A stretch of 64,000 nt of DNA from Morella rubra. Lineage: Eukaryota; Streptophyta; Magnoliopsida; Fagales; Myricaceae. A program made the translations under genes and the position numbers. The stretch's first letter is position 1, and every line of letters starts with the position of its first letter. The notes beneath the pieces were generated by a model that worked only from the letters and a program-made list of their open reading frames with translations, searched no databases and was not told the origin of the DNA. The stretch is taken from contig CM025853.1 of assembly GCA_003952965.2 (NCBI GenBank), forward strand, positions 28,237,752 through 28,301,751, given 5' to 3'. Positions 12,436 to 22,941 of this stretch are shown in pieces.

Positions 12436-12614
12436 AGAAGATGTTCGTTTTCTAAATAATTCTAGGATTCTTTAAAATTATAGAATTCTAAAATCGAACA
12501 TGTTTTTTAACATCACCTAAAAATAACTGTAGCACGCATATCAATAAAGTTAACATCACCTAAAAATTTTCAAAACACAAAAATTCTCAAAATACAAGCT
12601 AACCGAACATCTTC
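12436..12614. mobile_element. Short MITE with GAAGATGTTCG termini
   Basis: The left end reads ctaa-gaagatgttcgtttt and the right end aaccgaacatcttc-taag. The ends are therefore inverted copies of GAAGATGTTCG. A direct repeat CTAAG flanks it if the termini are trimmed by one base (12433-12437 and 12613-12617); otherwise the duplication is TAA. The element is about 180 bp with no coding capacity. TAA would suggest PIF/Harbinger, but the terminal bases are not typical, so the superfamily is open. Confidence 0.6.
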
Positions 12615-14745
12615 TAAGATTCTTATTTCCCGACTTCTACTATGCTTACTTAGAAAACAAGACTTATACGATGCTGTATGATGTAGGACAATTTTAGGCT
12701 AGTGTAATATAATGTAAAAAGGATATTCTTTACTCAACACAAGAATTAGAAAAATATGAAGTTAAGAATATTTTTGAGTTTATATAACATTTTAAAATAA
12801 ATAAAGTATCATTGTATATGTTTGACAAATTTATTCACAATAGCCTCTCCAAACGCGGACAAATTGGTTTGGGATATTATCTATTAGATGGTATAATTAG
12901 GTTCAATCTCTCACAACTCCTCTTGCAATTTAAATGGTGTGTATGGGGAGCGGTCTCTACGCATGTTCGAAGGTTTTATGTGTGCTCTCAGCCAGTCGTA
13001 ATGCTCTCCTCACCTACTCTAAGGTTCGTCTTAAATAGGGCAAGAAACTTGTGCACATTTTTCTTCTTTACTCAAAAGAAAAAAAATATATATATTTCAC
13101 AGTAACAAATATTTGTACCAATTAATAAATTGTCCACTCCCACATGTTGAATTCAATAATTGTGAGTAGCTAAACGGCAAGTCGGACGTTTCCATCCAAG
13201 AGAGCTGACGCTTCACTACTGATATATATTTAAGAGCTCAGCACCATTCCTAAATAGGAGATCTCCTTAACTACACGCTATAAAAATTGGGAAACATGAA
13301 GACCGTAAATCTCTTCATTGTTCTTTTGAGCCATCTTCGTAATTAATTAACCTTGAATACATATAGCAGGTATTGAAATTAAAATATTTATCTCGCATTA
13401 ATCTATTTATGGATTGCGAAAAGACATAAAATAAACTTTTGTGATCACAGCCTGATCGGTGTATTTTCCTAAATGTTGTCTGTTTTTTTTTTTAAAAAAA
13501 AAATAGCAAATATAAAACTAATTATCTAAGTATTTTAATATTCCAGGGCACAAATAAATTGTGGTCCCGATTTAGGACCATACCGGGTTGTTCTATTATG
13601 CCTAAATACTGTCCTTTCGTGGTCCAGCTGCATTTACACGATGCTATTTCTTCAAAGCCATCACCTAACATTGAGTTGGCATGAATAAATACCTTTGTTG
13701 TTGCCTCTGAATAAAATAGTACTATAATTAATTAATTTTTGCAGAAAATGTTATCGCAAGGATACTTGAGCTATTGTGGTATCAGAATTTCAATACTTTC
13801 ATAAGATATTTCTATAAATAACAAGCTTTTTTGTGTCTATTTAATAAAATAATCTCTTCATTTTCATTAAATCATCCAATTTTCACTATAATAAATATAA
13901 AAAATTCATTTAAATCATCTCTCTATTTACTTTTTCACAAATTGCATGTTCGTTTGCAAAAGTATTATATAATACAATATGATTCAACAAAATTTATAAA
14001 ACGAACATCCAAAATTTTGAAAATTCTTACACAATTACCAATACCTTTTACACAATCTCTAACAACTTTTTATACAAACTATATATTTTCAAAAAAAAAT
14101 TATAACAAATATTCTCTCTTCATACTTTTTCACCAAACTCTAATATTTTTTTATTAAACAATTACATCAAATAATCTATCTTTACACCTTTTACAAACTC
14201 CAACAAAAATTAAATATTTTTAAAACTTTTCACCAACTTTTACACAAAAACCTATAAAATTCAATCTACATAAATATTCACAATTTTATCAAAATCTTAA
14301 AAATCTTATAATTTTTTTTAAACCGAACATCTCATACCCCAAAATTTTGAAGTGTAAAGTGTCAAGATCTCCGTAGTTAGATAGTACAAAAGTATATAAA
14401 ATCAATAGTTGGTGAGTATAACATGACAAAAATAATATATTAGAGTGCAAAGTGTCAATATCTCCATAATTGGAAGGTGTAAAATATGTAAAGACAGAAA
14501 TGGATAACCAAAGCAATAAGGATTCACAAAACATCTCGACCCCTCTTTCACAAAAAAAAACAAAAACAAAAACCTCCTCTCATGCAGTAGGATTTTTCTC
14601 TTGATCAATTCGAGATACCAACTCCATTGGACTAAGTGATATGCATGCTAATATAATAGGTCTAACTTAAGAAGAAAATCAATAACAAAAATAAAAATTT
14701 GCTGTAAAATGGCCCCGCAAGGAAAAGTTACGCAAAAAACCAAAC
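12615..14745. other. Intergenic, AT-rich, with no supported gene
   Basis: Open frames at 12812-13105 and 13831-14157 are AT-biased and unlike known proteins. The right end is the 3' flank of the TSPO gene. A large dispersed-repeat copy lies inside and is listed separately. Confidence 0.5.
13831..14335. repeat. AT-rich dispersed repeat copy, longest example
   Basis: It matches 25831-26190 over most of its length, sharing ttcgtttg at the left and tttttcaccaaactctaatatttttt in the middle. It carries a GTTCGTTT left motif at about 13948 and AAACCGAAC at about 14320, echoing the termini of the 12436-12614 element. The first 110 bases look like the tail of a second, adjacent copy. Confidence 0.55.
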
Positions 14746-15282
14746 TCAAAGAAAAATAAGCTTGAAAGTAACAACAGCTAGATATGCTTCCCAAGCCGCA
14801 CAAGCTTTGACAAGAACTTTCGCAGAAGGATTCACCCGCCCAAAATGGTACGAACACGCCAGAAGAGTTCCAACGTTCACTGCACAAAACATAAACCCAA
14901 GCGATCTAGCGCCGATCACGAGCACGAGAGGAGACCACACAATGTTCAGCGCAATCTGAGCAGCGTAGAGAGGCAAAGCATCGGTTTGTAAATGCAATCC
15001 ACCATCAGCCCACACGAGCCAGGCCGCGAACCCCATGAGGGAAGATGACCACAGTGATGCTTGGTGTATCAACCAAAGAGGCGGGAACCAAAAGGGTTTG
15101 GCCAAAGCATGGTACTTCCGGCCCGAGCCGAACAGAAGAATGATTGTCATGGTTAGGGAGACGGGGACTGCAACGGCAAGCTGGGACCGTGAAGCCCGTT
15201 TGGCGTTGGTCCTCTTAGGTTCTCGGTCCACCGTGGGATCCTGGTCATTCAGGAACCGGTGTTGAAGGGATTGGGAAGCCAT
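14746..15282 (-). CDS. TSPO: TSPO/MBR family tryptophan-rich membrane protein
   Basis: Plant homologue of the mitochondrial translocator protein. In plants it sits in the ER and Golgi membranes, binds haem, is induced by abscisic acid and stress, and is removed by autophagy. It is an intronless 178-residue frame from the ATG at 15282 (MASQSLQHRF). An in-frame ATG at 15339 would add 19 residues; I prefer 15282 because it has G at +4 and the extra residues are not TSPO-like. A basic N-terminal extension of about 35 residues, typical of plants, precedes five hydrophobic segments near 33-52, 68-92, 102-125, 127-146 and 155-177. Signature pieces are FWFPPLW at 64-70, GFAAWLVW at 84-91 and NIVWSP at 113-118. 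The protein ends LIFL, with no retention signal I recognise. The gene stands alone. Confidence 0.95.
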   Translation of the reverse strand: MASQSLQHRFLNDQDPTVDREPKRTNAKRASRSQLAVAVPVSLTMTIILLFGSGRKYHALAKPFWFPPLWLIHQASLWSSSLMGFAAWLVWADGGLHLQTDALPLYAAQIALNIVWSPLVLVIGARSLGFMFCAVNVGTLLACSYHFGRVNPSAKVLVKACAAWEAYLAVVTFKLIFL

Positions 15283-15810
15283 GGGAATGGAATTGTTGAG
15301 GGGGCAGTGAAGAGACACAGGAGATTTAATTGGAGACATTAAGGAGGAATTCCTTGCTCTATAACTGTAGTTCCAACCATTAATTACATGGAAAGAGAAT
15401 CCAAGGAAATAAATATAAATATATTTTATTTCGAGTAAGTTTCTTTCTAATAAGGAGAATTTTGGGAGTAATTTTTTTTTTCCCTTTTCGGGTGAGTAAA
15501 TGTAAAGCATATTAACCATAGCCTTTTGAAAATTAAGAGCTTGTTTGTCTTGGCAACCCCATGTGTCGCTCCCTTGTAAAAGGCATGCAAATTGCAATAG
15601 TCCAACTCCATGGCTTTACTAGAATAACAGTCATATTCGTATATAAATGGCTTAATAATACGACAATTTAATCTTTTCTTCATTTGGTGTCGCTCAGTTT
15701 AAATTCTTTACGTAAGAGTCTTTGTGTTAAGTACTTGTCCCAAAAGATTATTTTGTGTACTTCCAGCTGACTGATGGAATATGGCTACGTGATTGATACA
15801 AAATACTTCA
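15283..15810. other. TSPO 5' flank
   Basis: On the minus strand, a TATATTTATA-like stretch at about 15411-15426 lies some 130 bases upstream of the TSPO ATG and could be its TATA box. I see no gene in this interval. Confidence 0.35.
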
Positions 15811-17128
15811 TCACTAATCAACGGCGGAACCAAGAATGCAATTGAAAATGAGCAAACTCTTCAGGAAAAATGACAAAAAAAAAAAAAAAATTACTACGTA
15901 AAGTAAAAAAATGTTTTGGAGTTAAAATATTAAAAAGTAAAGATCGAGAATACTAAAAATATTGAAATACACGTACCGTACTATTTGTTAAGAAATAGCA
16001 ATTGAATCCTATGATGTATACCACCATACTATCATTTATTCATTCATCTCTCATCTTATTACACAAGTCAGTTTTATAAACTTTATTGCAGAGAACACTT
16101 TTTTAACAGTTGCAGTCACAACTAGTAAGATCAATGCCAACTCAATAAGTTGATAAACTAATAGACATAGAATATGTTTTCTTGTCTCAACCATCTTCAC
16201 AATAAGATTTTTAATATCTTTAAGCTTAAAAAAAAACATTATAACTTCTCACGTTATAAATGTTGTTTCGAAGTTGATTTCTAAGTACGATATGATCAAT
16301 TACTGAAAAATCTTCTGAATAAAGCTCAACAAAACGAAGTAACTTAATATGATTAAATGTTGAAAATGAATTTCTTGAATCAAGACATGTTATACAAAAA
16401 AGTAATTTCGTACTTATTTCTATGAAACGATGATCCATCTCTTGAGCGATGGATAAGTTCGAGATTTGTACTCAAAGCAGCCTTCTCTCCAGAATTGCAC
16501 AAGTGCCTAATCATCCTCGTATGCTCTTTAATTCAAACTCTTAGAAAGAAGAGAGAGAACACGAAACTGATTTTGTAAAGAGTAGAAGCAAGTGAAAGAA
16601 TCAAAATCTACAAAAGAAATTACGAAGGGAAAAATAAATGACAGAGAATCCAGTGTGGAATTAACTCCAATTATTCGTCCTGTCTGTCAACTTGACCTTT
16701 CCTTTCCTTCGTAGAAAATGATATTAAACGGCCCTTTATACTCTCCCCCATTAATTTTAGTCTTCATTAATTTGTCAGAAAAAAAAAAAAAGCTAGCCCA
16801 ACAGCTGCCGTCTCCACACCCTTCCGGCACTCCCTCACAATCCACTTTCATTTTCAAGCAACGTACTGGCCCAAGAGCTATCGTCTCCACACCTTCGTCT
16901 GCGAGCACTCTCCGTGTCCAAAACCATGACTCTGTTGGTGGAAACCATGGCTCTGTTGGTGGATGTAACCGTAGTGTTTTGGGTCTGGGTCGTTAGGCGC
17001 ATGGGTTTAAGGGAGGTGGGCAAGTCTAACCCCAATATAACAAAAAAAAAAAAATTTGAATAGATTTTTCAGGCGAAGGGGGCGGCCGTCCCCCGCCGCT
17101 CTTGGCTGGTTCCGCCAGTGTCACTAAT
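15811..17128. mobile_element. Non-autonomous hAT transposon with intact 8-bp target duplication
   Basis: The element spans 15819-17120 (1302 bp). Its left end is CAACGGCGGAACCAAG, and its right end read on the opposite strand is CACTGGCGGAACCAGCCAAG. These match the CAGTGGCGGA-type ends of plant hAT elements. The 8-bp direct repeat TCACTAAT flanks it exactly at 15811-15818 and 17121-17128. The interior holds a decayed transposase C-terminus on the minus strand. The right part at about 16690-17040 has no recognisable hAT coding content. Confidence 0.85.
15990..16438 (-). pseudogene. Remnant of a TTF-type hAT transposase, C-terminal dimerisation region
   Basis: Reading leftwards from 16438, one frame gives a segment starting MDHRFIEISTKLLFCITCLD and ending near NIYNVRSYN. 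A shift near 16230 then leads into a second frame with KNLIVKMVETRKH, LVYQLIELALILLVVTATV and FSAIKFIK. This is the order of plant TTF-type zinc finger hAT proteins ending in the hAT C-terminal dimerisation domain. A further piece to about 15990 still resembles the usual continuation but carries in-frame stops. The N-terminal zinc finger and most of the catalytic RNase H-like core are missing, so it cannot be active. Confidence 0.7.
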
Positions 17129-17668
17129 TATTATTTGATATCTGGATTCGCTCAAGTCGCTTAAGTAGTGACGTTTTTCCGTTAGTGGAATATGTCTATG
17201 TGTCTTTTGTGCGGTTCGTGTCTCGATACCGTCTAGAAACAAGTAGTAAACTCTGATCACTTTTAAGCAAAAATAAAAAAACCGAGAGATCAAATTAGAA
17301 ACAGTTAAACACTAAGACGAGGAATTAATTGAGCCTATATATGTTACCAAAACTATTACCCAGATGCAGCTAACGGGATTATTTATTTTCTTTGACCTGG
17401 ATTTAGGTCTTCTAATTCATTGTTCTAACTGAACATCAAATTCAGAAAAAGAAATGTCAGAGCATTTTTGGTGTTTAAAATAAAATATCAAGCGAATTTA
17501 CCAAGTGGGGACTAATAAAAAACTAACAACTGGGGACAAAATCGTAATTTTTGCGCACCATAGCCTCGCACCTGTACTTTACCACACGGGCCTTCCCTTC
17601 TCTGCTCTCCACTGCCACTAACAAAATTCTTCATTGTCGAAAGCCCTCCCTTGCAGACGACACTGAAA
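17129..17668. other. Upstream region and leader of HSBP
   Basis: I see no gene here. The last 100 to 150 bases before the ATG at 17669 are less AT-rich and are probably the promoter and leader. Confidence 0.4.
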
Positions 17669-20600
17669 ATGGTAATTTCTTTTACGAAATTCACTTGTGC
17701 ATTTTCTATCTCTTTTAGATGAATTTTTGTCGTAGGTGTAAATTAGGGTTTGATGTGTTCTTCCTCAGTGTGATCGAAAAATGCTTTATAATGTACGCTA
17801 GATCCGTTCAATAATCTTCATTGTCCTGGAATCTTCGGTTCAGCTAATGTCTCAACATTTTCTTTGGTTGCTGAGAAAACGTAGAAAAGTGGAAGGAAAT
17901 TTGTAACAATTTTATTTATTTATATAGAACTGTAGAAACCAAATATCAACCCAATCTATGTTGCTATATACATGTTTCGGCGGCTAAGACAATGGAAAAA
18001 ACCTCGTCGATTAGAATTTGATTTTCTTTTCGTTTCCCTGTTGCCTCTCTCAGAAACCCAACTGAGGGTGAGGTGGTTTTCTCAGAATTGGACCTTGGAT
18101 TCCTTTTATCTGTTTTTCGTCGGAGCTACACTACTTGCTTGATACTTACAAATGTGTGTTCCTTTCCAGTATAGCTTCAAGGAGATTAGTTTTTTGATCA
18201 ATTACAAATTCATATAGAAGAATAAGGTGTATGAATTTGCAAGGCACAGGGACTCTGTTCATTGGGATTATTATGACTCCATTTTTTGTTTAGAATGGGT
18301 GTGAAATTACAATGTGAGACTAACATTTTTAAAAATACAGCACGAAAGTAGAATCTTTTGCTAGGTTATTTCCTGCTTTATTTTATAAGTTATATGTCCC
18401 ACTTCATACTTTAGGTACATATTCTCGATTGATGCTTTGGCTATGTGTGATTTAGACATAGTTTTCCTCAAGTATTGAGTGATAAGGTTCAAGAGGGAGG
18501 ATATGCCTCCATACGAGTTAAAGGGCAATTGAAGTGACATTACGATTATTGGGAACTGCTCCAAATGAAGTTGTAACAATAAATTCTTCCTCTCTTTGAA
18601 ATGGCACCCTTCATATATAAGTCCACCACCCTGATGAGTCTGGCTTCATTAGCTGCATTGGAGGGTACAGCCTGTTGCAGGAAATTACTTGGAGATCACC
18701 CCTGGTTGGAAATTTACCTTTGTAATAATATTTGCATCACTCAGTATGCAAAGAATTGCTGAAGGTTAGAATCTGGTGATGTGAGAATCGATTTCGTCGT
18801 GTTTGTGGTACACAATGGTAGTCGTGTTCACTTAGAAGACCACGTTTCAAGTTTCCATGTGCATTCTTTCTTGGGTTTCAATTGGTTATTTTGTCGAAAC
18901 CAATTTTAAGCACATTTCTCCATTAAGTGCATAAAGGTACATTACTCAATCTGAGATTGTTATAAGTTTTGGACCATCTAACAGGATACAGATATGATGC
19001 TGATTTTAGTAATTGGTTTGCCCATAATAGTACATTACTCACTTATCAGAAATAAAAGTACATTACTCAACCTGAGGTTGTTATAAGGCTTGGTCCAACA
19101 ATAAGAGTCCAGACACGATGCAGATTTTCTTGATATTAAACTTATGAGACCTAGATTTTGAGGACAGCAACATGCATACATGTTTTGCCAAAAGATATGT
19201 TGATTGGATATTTAATTGTAAAAGAGAGGAGGAATGCCTATTGAAGTTGTTCATGTAAGGTATATGAACCCAGTAATTAGTTGGTAACTTCACCTCCACC
19301 AGCTGGAATGAGTTATTTAGGGCTGCTATCTTCCCTACTCTGATAGTGTATTGAAGAGTTACATTTCTTGCAATTTAGTTACTGGTTTTTCTGTAATTGA
19401 CTCTATTTTGTTACCGGTTTTCTTAAAACTATCGCTTCCGCATGTTCCAGCTACTTATACCTTCTTATTGATTTCTGTGCGCCATGACTTTTGGCTTCTG
19501 CAAACATTTTATGTGGGAGCATCATTTCTTTTTTGCAGGATGGGCATGATGCAGATGACCCAAAACAGAGTACTGCTGATATGACAGCTTTTGTAAGTTT
19601 CTATACAACAACTGAAAAACTCTTCTATTCATTTTGGATGGATCTAGACTACCTTGATATGGCCCCAATGAGGGTCCTGAGTTCTACTAGTTAGGTAGAA
19701 TAAAAAATTATTTGACTTCAAAAAACTGAGGGCGTGCTTGAAAATTGTGGTAATTACCTCGTAAAATAATGATCATGGAATTTGCATAAATTATTACTCA
19801 GCGGACTACTCTGCCGGGGTGAGGTTTTCTTTAGAGTGAGCTAAATTAATCCTTGTTACAAACATGATCAATCTCTCCCAGTACCCTTGACATTGTGTTT
19901 ATTTCATGCTTTGGTGTAGTATTGGTGTTGTAAGGGGGTACCCATTTGTTTTTTTTTTTCATGGATTAGTACTTGTTTGATAAAGCGACACATTTGTTGT
20001 GGTAGTGTCCCAACACATGAATGAGAGAAGAACTGAAAAAAAAAAAGAGGCATTGTTCACCTCCCTATTGCTATATAGCTATTTAGTTGATGTAGTTTGA
20101 TTTCCTGTCTTTGCTCAATCTTTGTATTGATTTTTGCAGGTGCAAAATCTTCTTCAGCAGATGGTGAGTTTGCTATTTCTGTATTTATAAAAATTTTAGC
20201 ATGTGGAATCTTTTTGCGTCTGCATTGGTGTTCTAAATCTGGTGCTTAATTTTACAAATCTGCAGCAATCCAGGTTCCAGACAATGTCCGACTCCATCAT
20301 TACAAAGAATATCCTTCTCTGCACATTGCATCAATAATACCATTTGTTGTCTGTTGCATTTGAATGATGTCCATTTTGTTTCTGCAGTGTCTTGCTTGAT
20401 CTTGTCTCATCCTGTGGAGCTTCATTCACTGTTTTCATTGAGGATATCATTTACTTTGAGATAACTCTTCATTTTCTTAGGATGGGTTTAGGGGGTGTTT
20501 GGGCAGACTCCATTATCCTTGAGATTATGCCTTCCACCATTTGGAAAAGACACTGACAAAAGTGAGAGAAACCCTGACTCTCTTTCTTTTTCCACTGCCA

Positions 20601-20901
20601 TGTTCCCCTTTGTGTGCGACATTGGGGTGCAAAGGAAAACTATTATATCTGTTTATCATATTCCACTTTTATGTTTTTTGGTGAACTGCAGATTTGACAA
20701 GTTTTGTGTGGGTATATAAAAATTGATCAAAGATTTGGTTTCTTTAACTGTAACATACTTGATGAGATGGGCGGCAGGATAGATGAGTTGGAGCAGAGCA
20801 TCAACGAACTAAAAGCAGAGATGGGAGTGGAGGGTTCACCTTCTCCTTCGGTCCCTTCCAAGCCAAACCAAGAACCCAAGTCACCCGATGGTTCAGCATA
20901 A
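17669..20901 (+). CDS. HSBP: Heat shock factor binding protein (HSBP)
   Basis: Small coiled-coil protein that binds trimeric heat shock transcription factors and damps the heat response. Five coding exons join in phase: 17669-17671 (the ATG alone), 19539-19592, 20140-20163 (a 24-base microexon), 20266-20308 and 20759-20901. The product is 88 residues. It opens MDGHDADDPKQSTADMTAF, continues VQNLLQQMQSRFQTMSDS and IITKIDEMGGRIDELEQS, and ends KSPDGSA. This matches plant HSBPs along the whole length. The heptad core with hydrophobic a/d positions runs over about residues 18-68, and the proline/serine-rich tail is typical. Introns 1-3 are GT-AG. Intron 4 is AT-AC and is listed separately; only by using it does the conserved TKIDEMGG come out. 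A direct repeat lies in intron 1. The ATG at 19540 is out of frame, so the exon-1 ATG must be used. Confidence 0.95.
18937..19128 (+). repeat. Direct repeat pair inside HSBP intron 1
   Basis: Two copies, 18937-19007 and 19058-19128, are each about 71 bases and share gtacattactcaa, ttgttataag, atgatgc/acgatgc and gatttt in the same order. A third short match (agtacattactca) starts at 19028. This looks like an old local duplication. Confidence 0.7.
20309..20758 (+). other. U12-type AT-AC intron in HSBP
   Basis: The intron begins ATATCCTTCT, a perfect match to the U12 AT-AC 5' splice consensus ATATCCTT. Near the 3' end, TTCTTTAACT (20739-20748 or close) differs by one base from the U12 branch-site consensus TTCCTTAACT. 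The branch adenosine is then about 11 bases before the terminal AC at 20757-20758. No AG in the area gives a usable frame with the conserved residues. Splicing at AT/AC joins AAG A to TT GAT, giving Lys-Ile-Asp exactly as in Arabidopsis HSBP. The length is 450 bases. Confidence 0.88.
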
Positions 20902-22551
20902 TGGGATTTGTCTGTCTTGCGTTTCTTATTTGGAAGAGGAAGCTGATATTAACATGTTTATGAGTATGTGAATGTGAATGTTCCATGGAATTGTGAGACT
21001 ATTGACGCCTCTTTTGATTTATTTTTTTTCCTGTGAAATTAGAAGAGTCTTGAGAGATGTTCTCTTCTTATGAAAGCTGATATGTTTTTCAGGTCTTTAT
21101 GCAGATGATACAAATTTGAAAGAATCAAAACCTTCCTATATTTTTTTTTTCATTAAAATTTGCAAAAAATGTCATTGTGTTGTACAGACAAGTGTAATGA
21201 TCTGTCATTGACAACCTGGCACTATTACTAGAGTCCATGGGAATGTGTTTTGTGCTTTTAAAATAAATAGATGGATGCCCATGGAATTGCGTTTAGGTGT
21301 AACCACTAGCCCATCCCCCTCATGAAGCTGTTGAATATACCACTTCTTTATGAGCTTTACAAATTTTTTTAATAGAGAAAAGAATGTACTTGTAGCCCTC
21401 CACTACGTTGATCCTGATAGTGATTTTATAGATAGTGTATTCTAACGTGACAGAGACATGTGAGGCGCAATTTGACTTATCTCAATGAAAGCATAGATGC
21501 AATGAAGCGGGTGTCACATTCATTGATGTTGATTGCACTTGAAGTGATGAGATGCCCGTGAGGCTTGCTACCGTTAGGGATAGAGATCGGAGAACGTTTC
21601 AGTAGTCAAGCTTTAATGGCGAAGATTGAATTAAATGGCATATTAATTATTTAATTATTTTTTTCCTTTTTTTTAATGTACCTTCACTGATTTTATTTAT
21701 ATTAATCTGTTGACAATATCATTAATACTTATGTTAGGATTGAAGATTTAAGACTGCAACCTTCTTCCAAAAGCAATTCTATTGGAATCATTGATGAAAT
21801 TTATGAATGTGTTGGCAATTCAGAACCCTCTCGTTTCCAAAAAAAAAAAAAACATTATTACTTTGAAGCATGCCAGTGGGCCTGGGTCTGGGTCTGGGGC
21901 CTAAAGTTACCTAAACTCAACCTCATTAATTTGGTAAGCTAGTTAGTTAGGCATATATCTCGGGCCAAAATTTTGGAACAAGTGAAAAAAAAAAACTTGA
22001 ATTTTTAATTCTTGCCAAAGATAGAAAATACGACCTCAAACTAACCCCGTGAAATTGGTCGGGAAGTTTCAGAGACCTTTTTTTGGGTTCCCAGAGATTT
22101 TTAGATACCAGAACTCTAATAGCCACAACTTAAAAAGACAAAGCAAAAGGAAGGAATCTAGCAAAGACCCAACTAGATATCAGAGAAAAATGAGCTTCTT
22201 ATTAGACCGATAATACAAGCACAATGCAAAGAATGCACACCCATCACAAATTTTTACCCAGATTCACAAATTCAGAATTTTGTCTCCCAATCTCCAAAAT
22301 AACAAATAAGAAAATCATTACCCCCAGAATATCTACGATATTGAATTGCTGCAGAACTGAAGGAACGAAAGAAGGAAATGAAAAATAAAAATAAAAATTG
22401 TATAGTAGCGTTACGATATCCTTATTCAAGTCTTTTACTTCCTTATTTAACAAAAGCCAAACAATACACACATATGTAAAAGCTAGAAAGGAGAAAAAAA
22501 AGGGGATAGTATTTGGGAAATAAAAGGGAGAAGAAAAAAAAGAAAGGAAAA
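20902..22551. other. Intergenic: HSBP 3' flank and RALF 3' flank
   Basis: I see no coding sequence or RNA gene. Bases after 20902 are the HSBP 3' UTR and those before 22551 the RALF 3' UTR. Poly-A tracts and a low-complexity ggtctgggtctgg stretch near 21888 are the only features. Confidence 0.5.
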
Positions 22552-22941
22552 TTAGCGCCTGCAGCGAGTAATGGTACTGCACCCGCGACTGTAGGGATTA
22601 GCCTGGGCTCCAGGTCGGCAGTTGTAGTAGGACGCGCCACGTCGCGAGCAGGGCACACTGTTCCTGCTCAGCGCACCGTAGCTGATGTACCGCGTCGTGG
22701 CCAGGATGCGCCGGTGGCTCTCCGAGTCCATCGCGAACTCCGAGTCCAATTCCTCGTCCCCACCAGCGAGCAGGCACTCGGCGATAGAGCCGCTGCACTC
22801 CGATTTCATCGGGAAGAACCCCAGCTGGCTGCGATCCAAATCGCCAGAACCAAAATCAAAGGATGCGGATGAGCAGAGCACCAAATGGGAGGCCAGGATT
22901 GCAAAAATCACGAGATAACCGCAGGGGTTTGCGCTTTCCAT
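22552..22941 (-). CDS. RALF: RALF peptide hormone precursor (S1P-processed class)
   Basis: Precursor of a rapid alkalinization factor, a secreted cysteine-rich peptide recognised by FERONIA-type receptor kinases with LLG co-receptors and LRX proteins at the cell wall. It has 129 residues and no intron. The start chosen is the ATG at 22941 (MESANPCGYL) because a signal peptide of about 25 residues follows directly; in-frame ATGs further up only add non-signal sequence. The acidic propeptide ends in RRIL at 77-80, the subtilase S1P site, so the mature peptide starts ATTRYISYGALSRNSVPC. It carries the receptor-binding YISY at 85-88 and four cysteines at 98, 108, 121 and 127 in the canonical 1-2, 3-4 pattern, with YYNCRPGAQANPYSRGC conserved. 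It is closest to the RALF1/22/23/33 group. Complete and apparently functional. Confidence 0.97.
   Translation of the reverse strand: MESANPCGYLVIFAILASHLVLCSSASFDFGSGDLDRSQLGFFPMKSECSGSIAECLLAGGDEELDSEFAMDSESHRRILATTRYISYGALSRNSVPCSRRGASYYNCRPGAQANPYSRGCSTITRCRR

Noticed and set aside
20704-20901. An alternative HSBP start at 20704 giving extra residues before the coiled coil
   Set aside because: The extra residues are intronic translation. The AT-AC splice removes them and restores the conserved sequence joined to the upstream exons.
22513-22872. 119-codon open frame antisense to RALF
   Set aside because: It is opposite the complete RALF coding region, GC-rich because of it, and matches no family.
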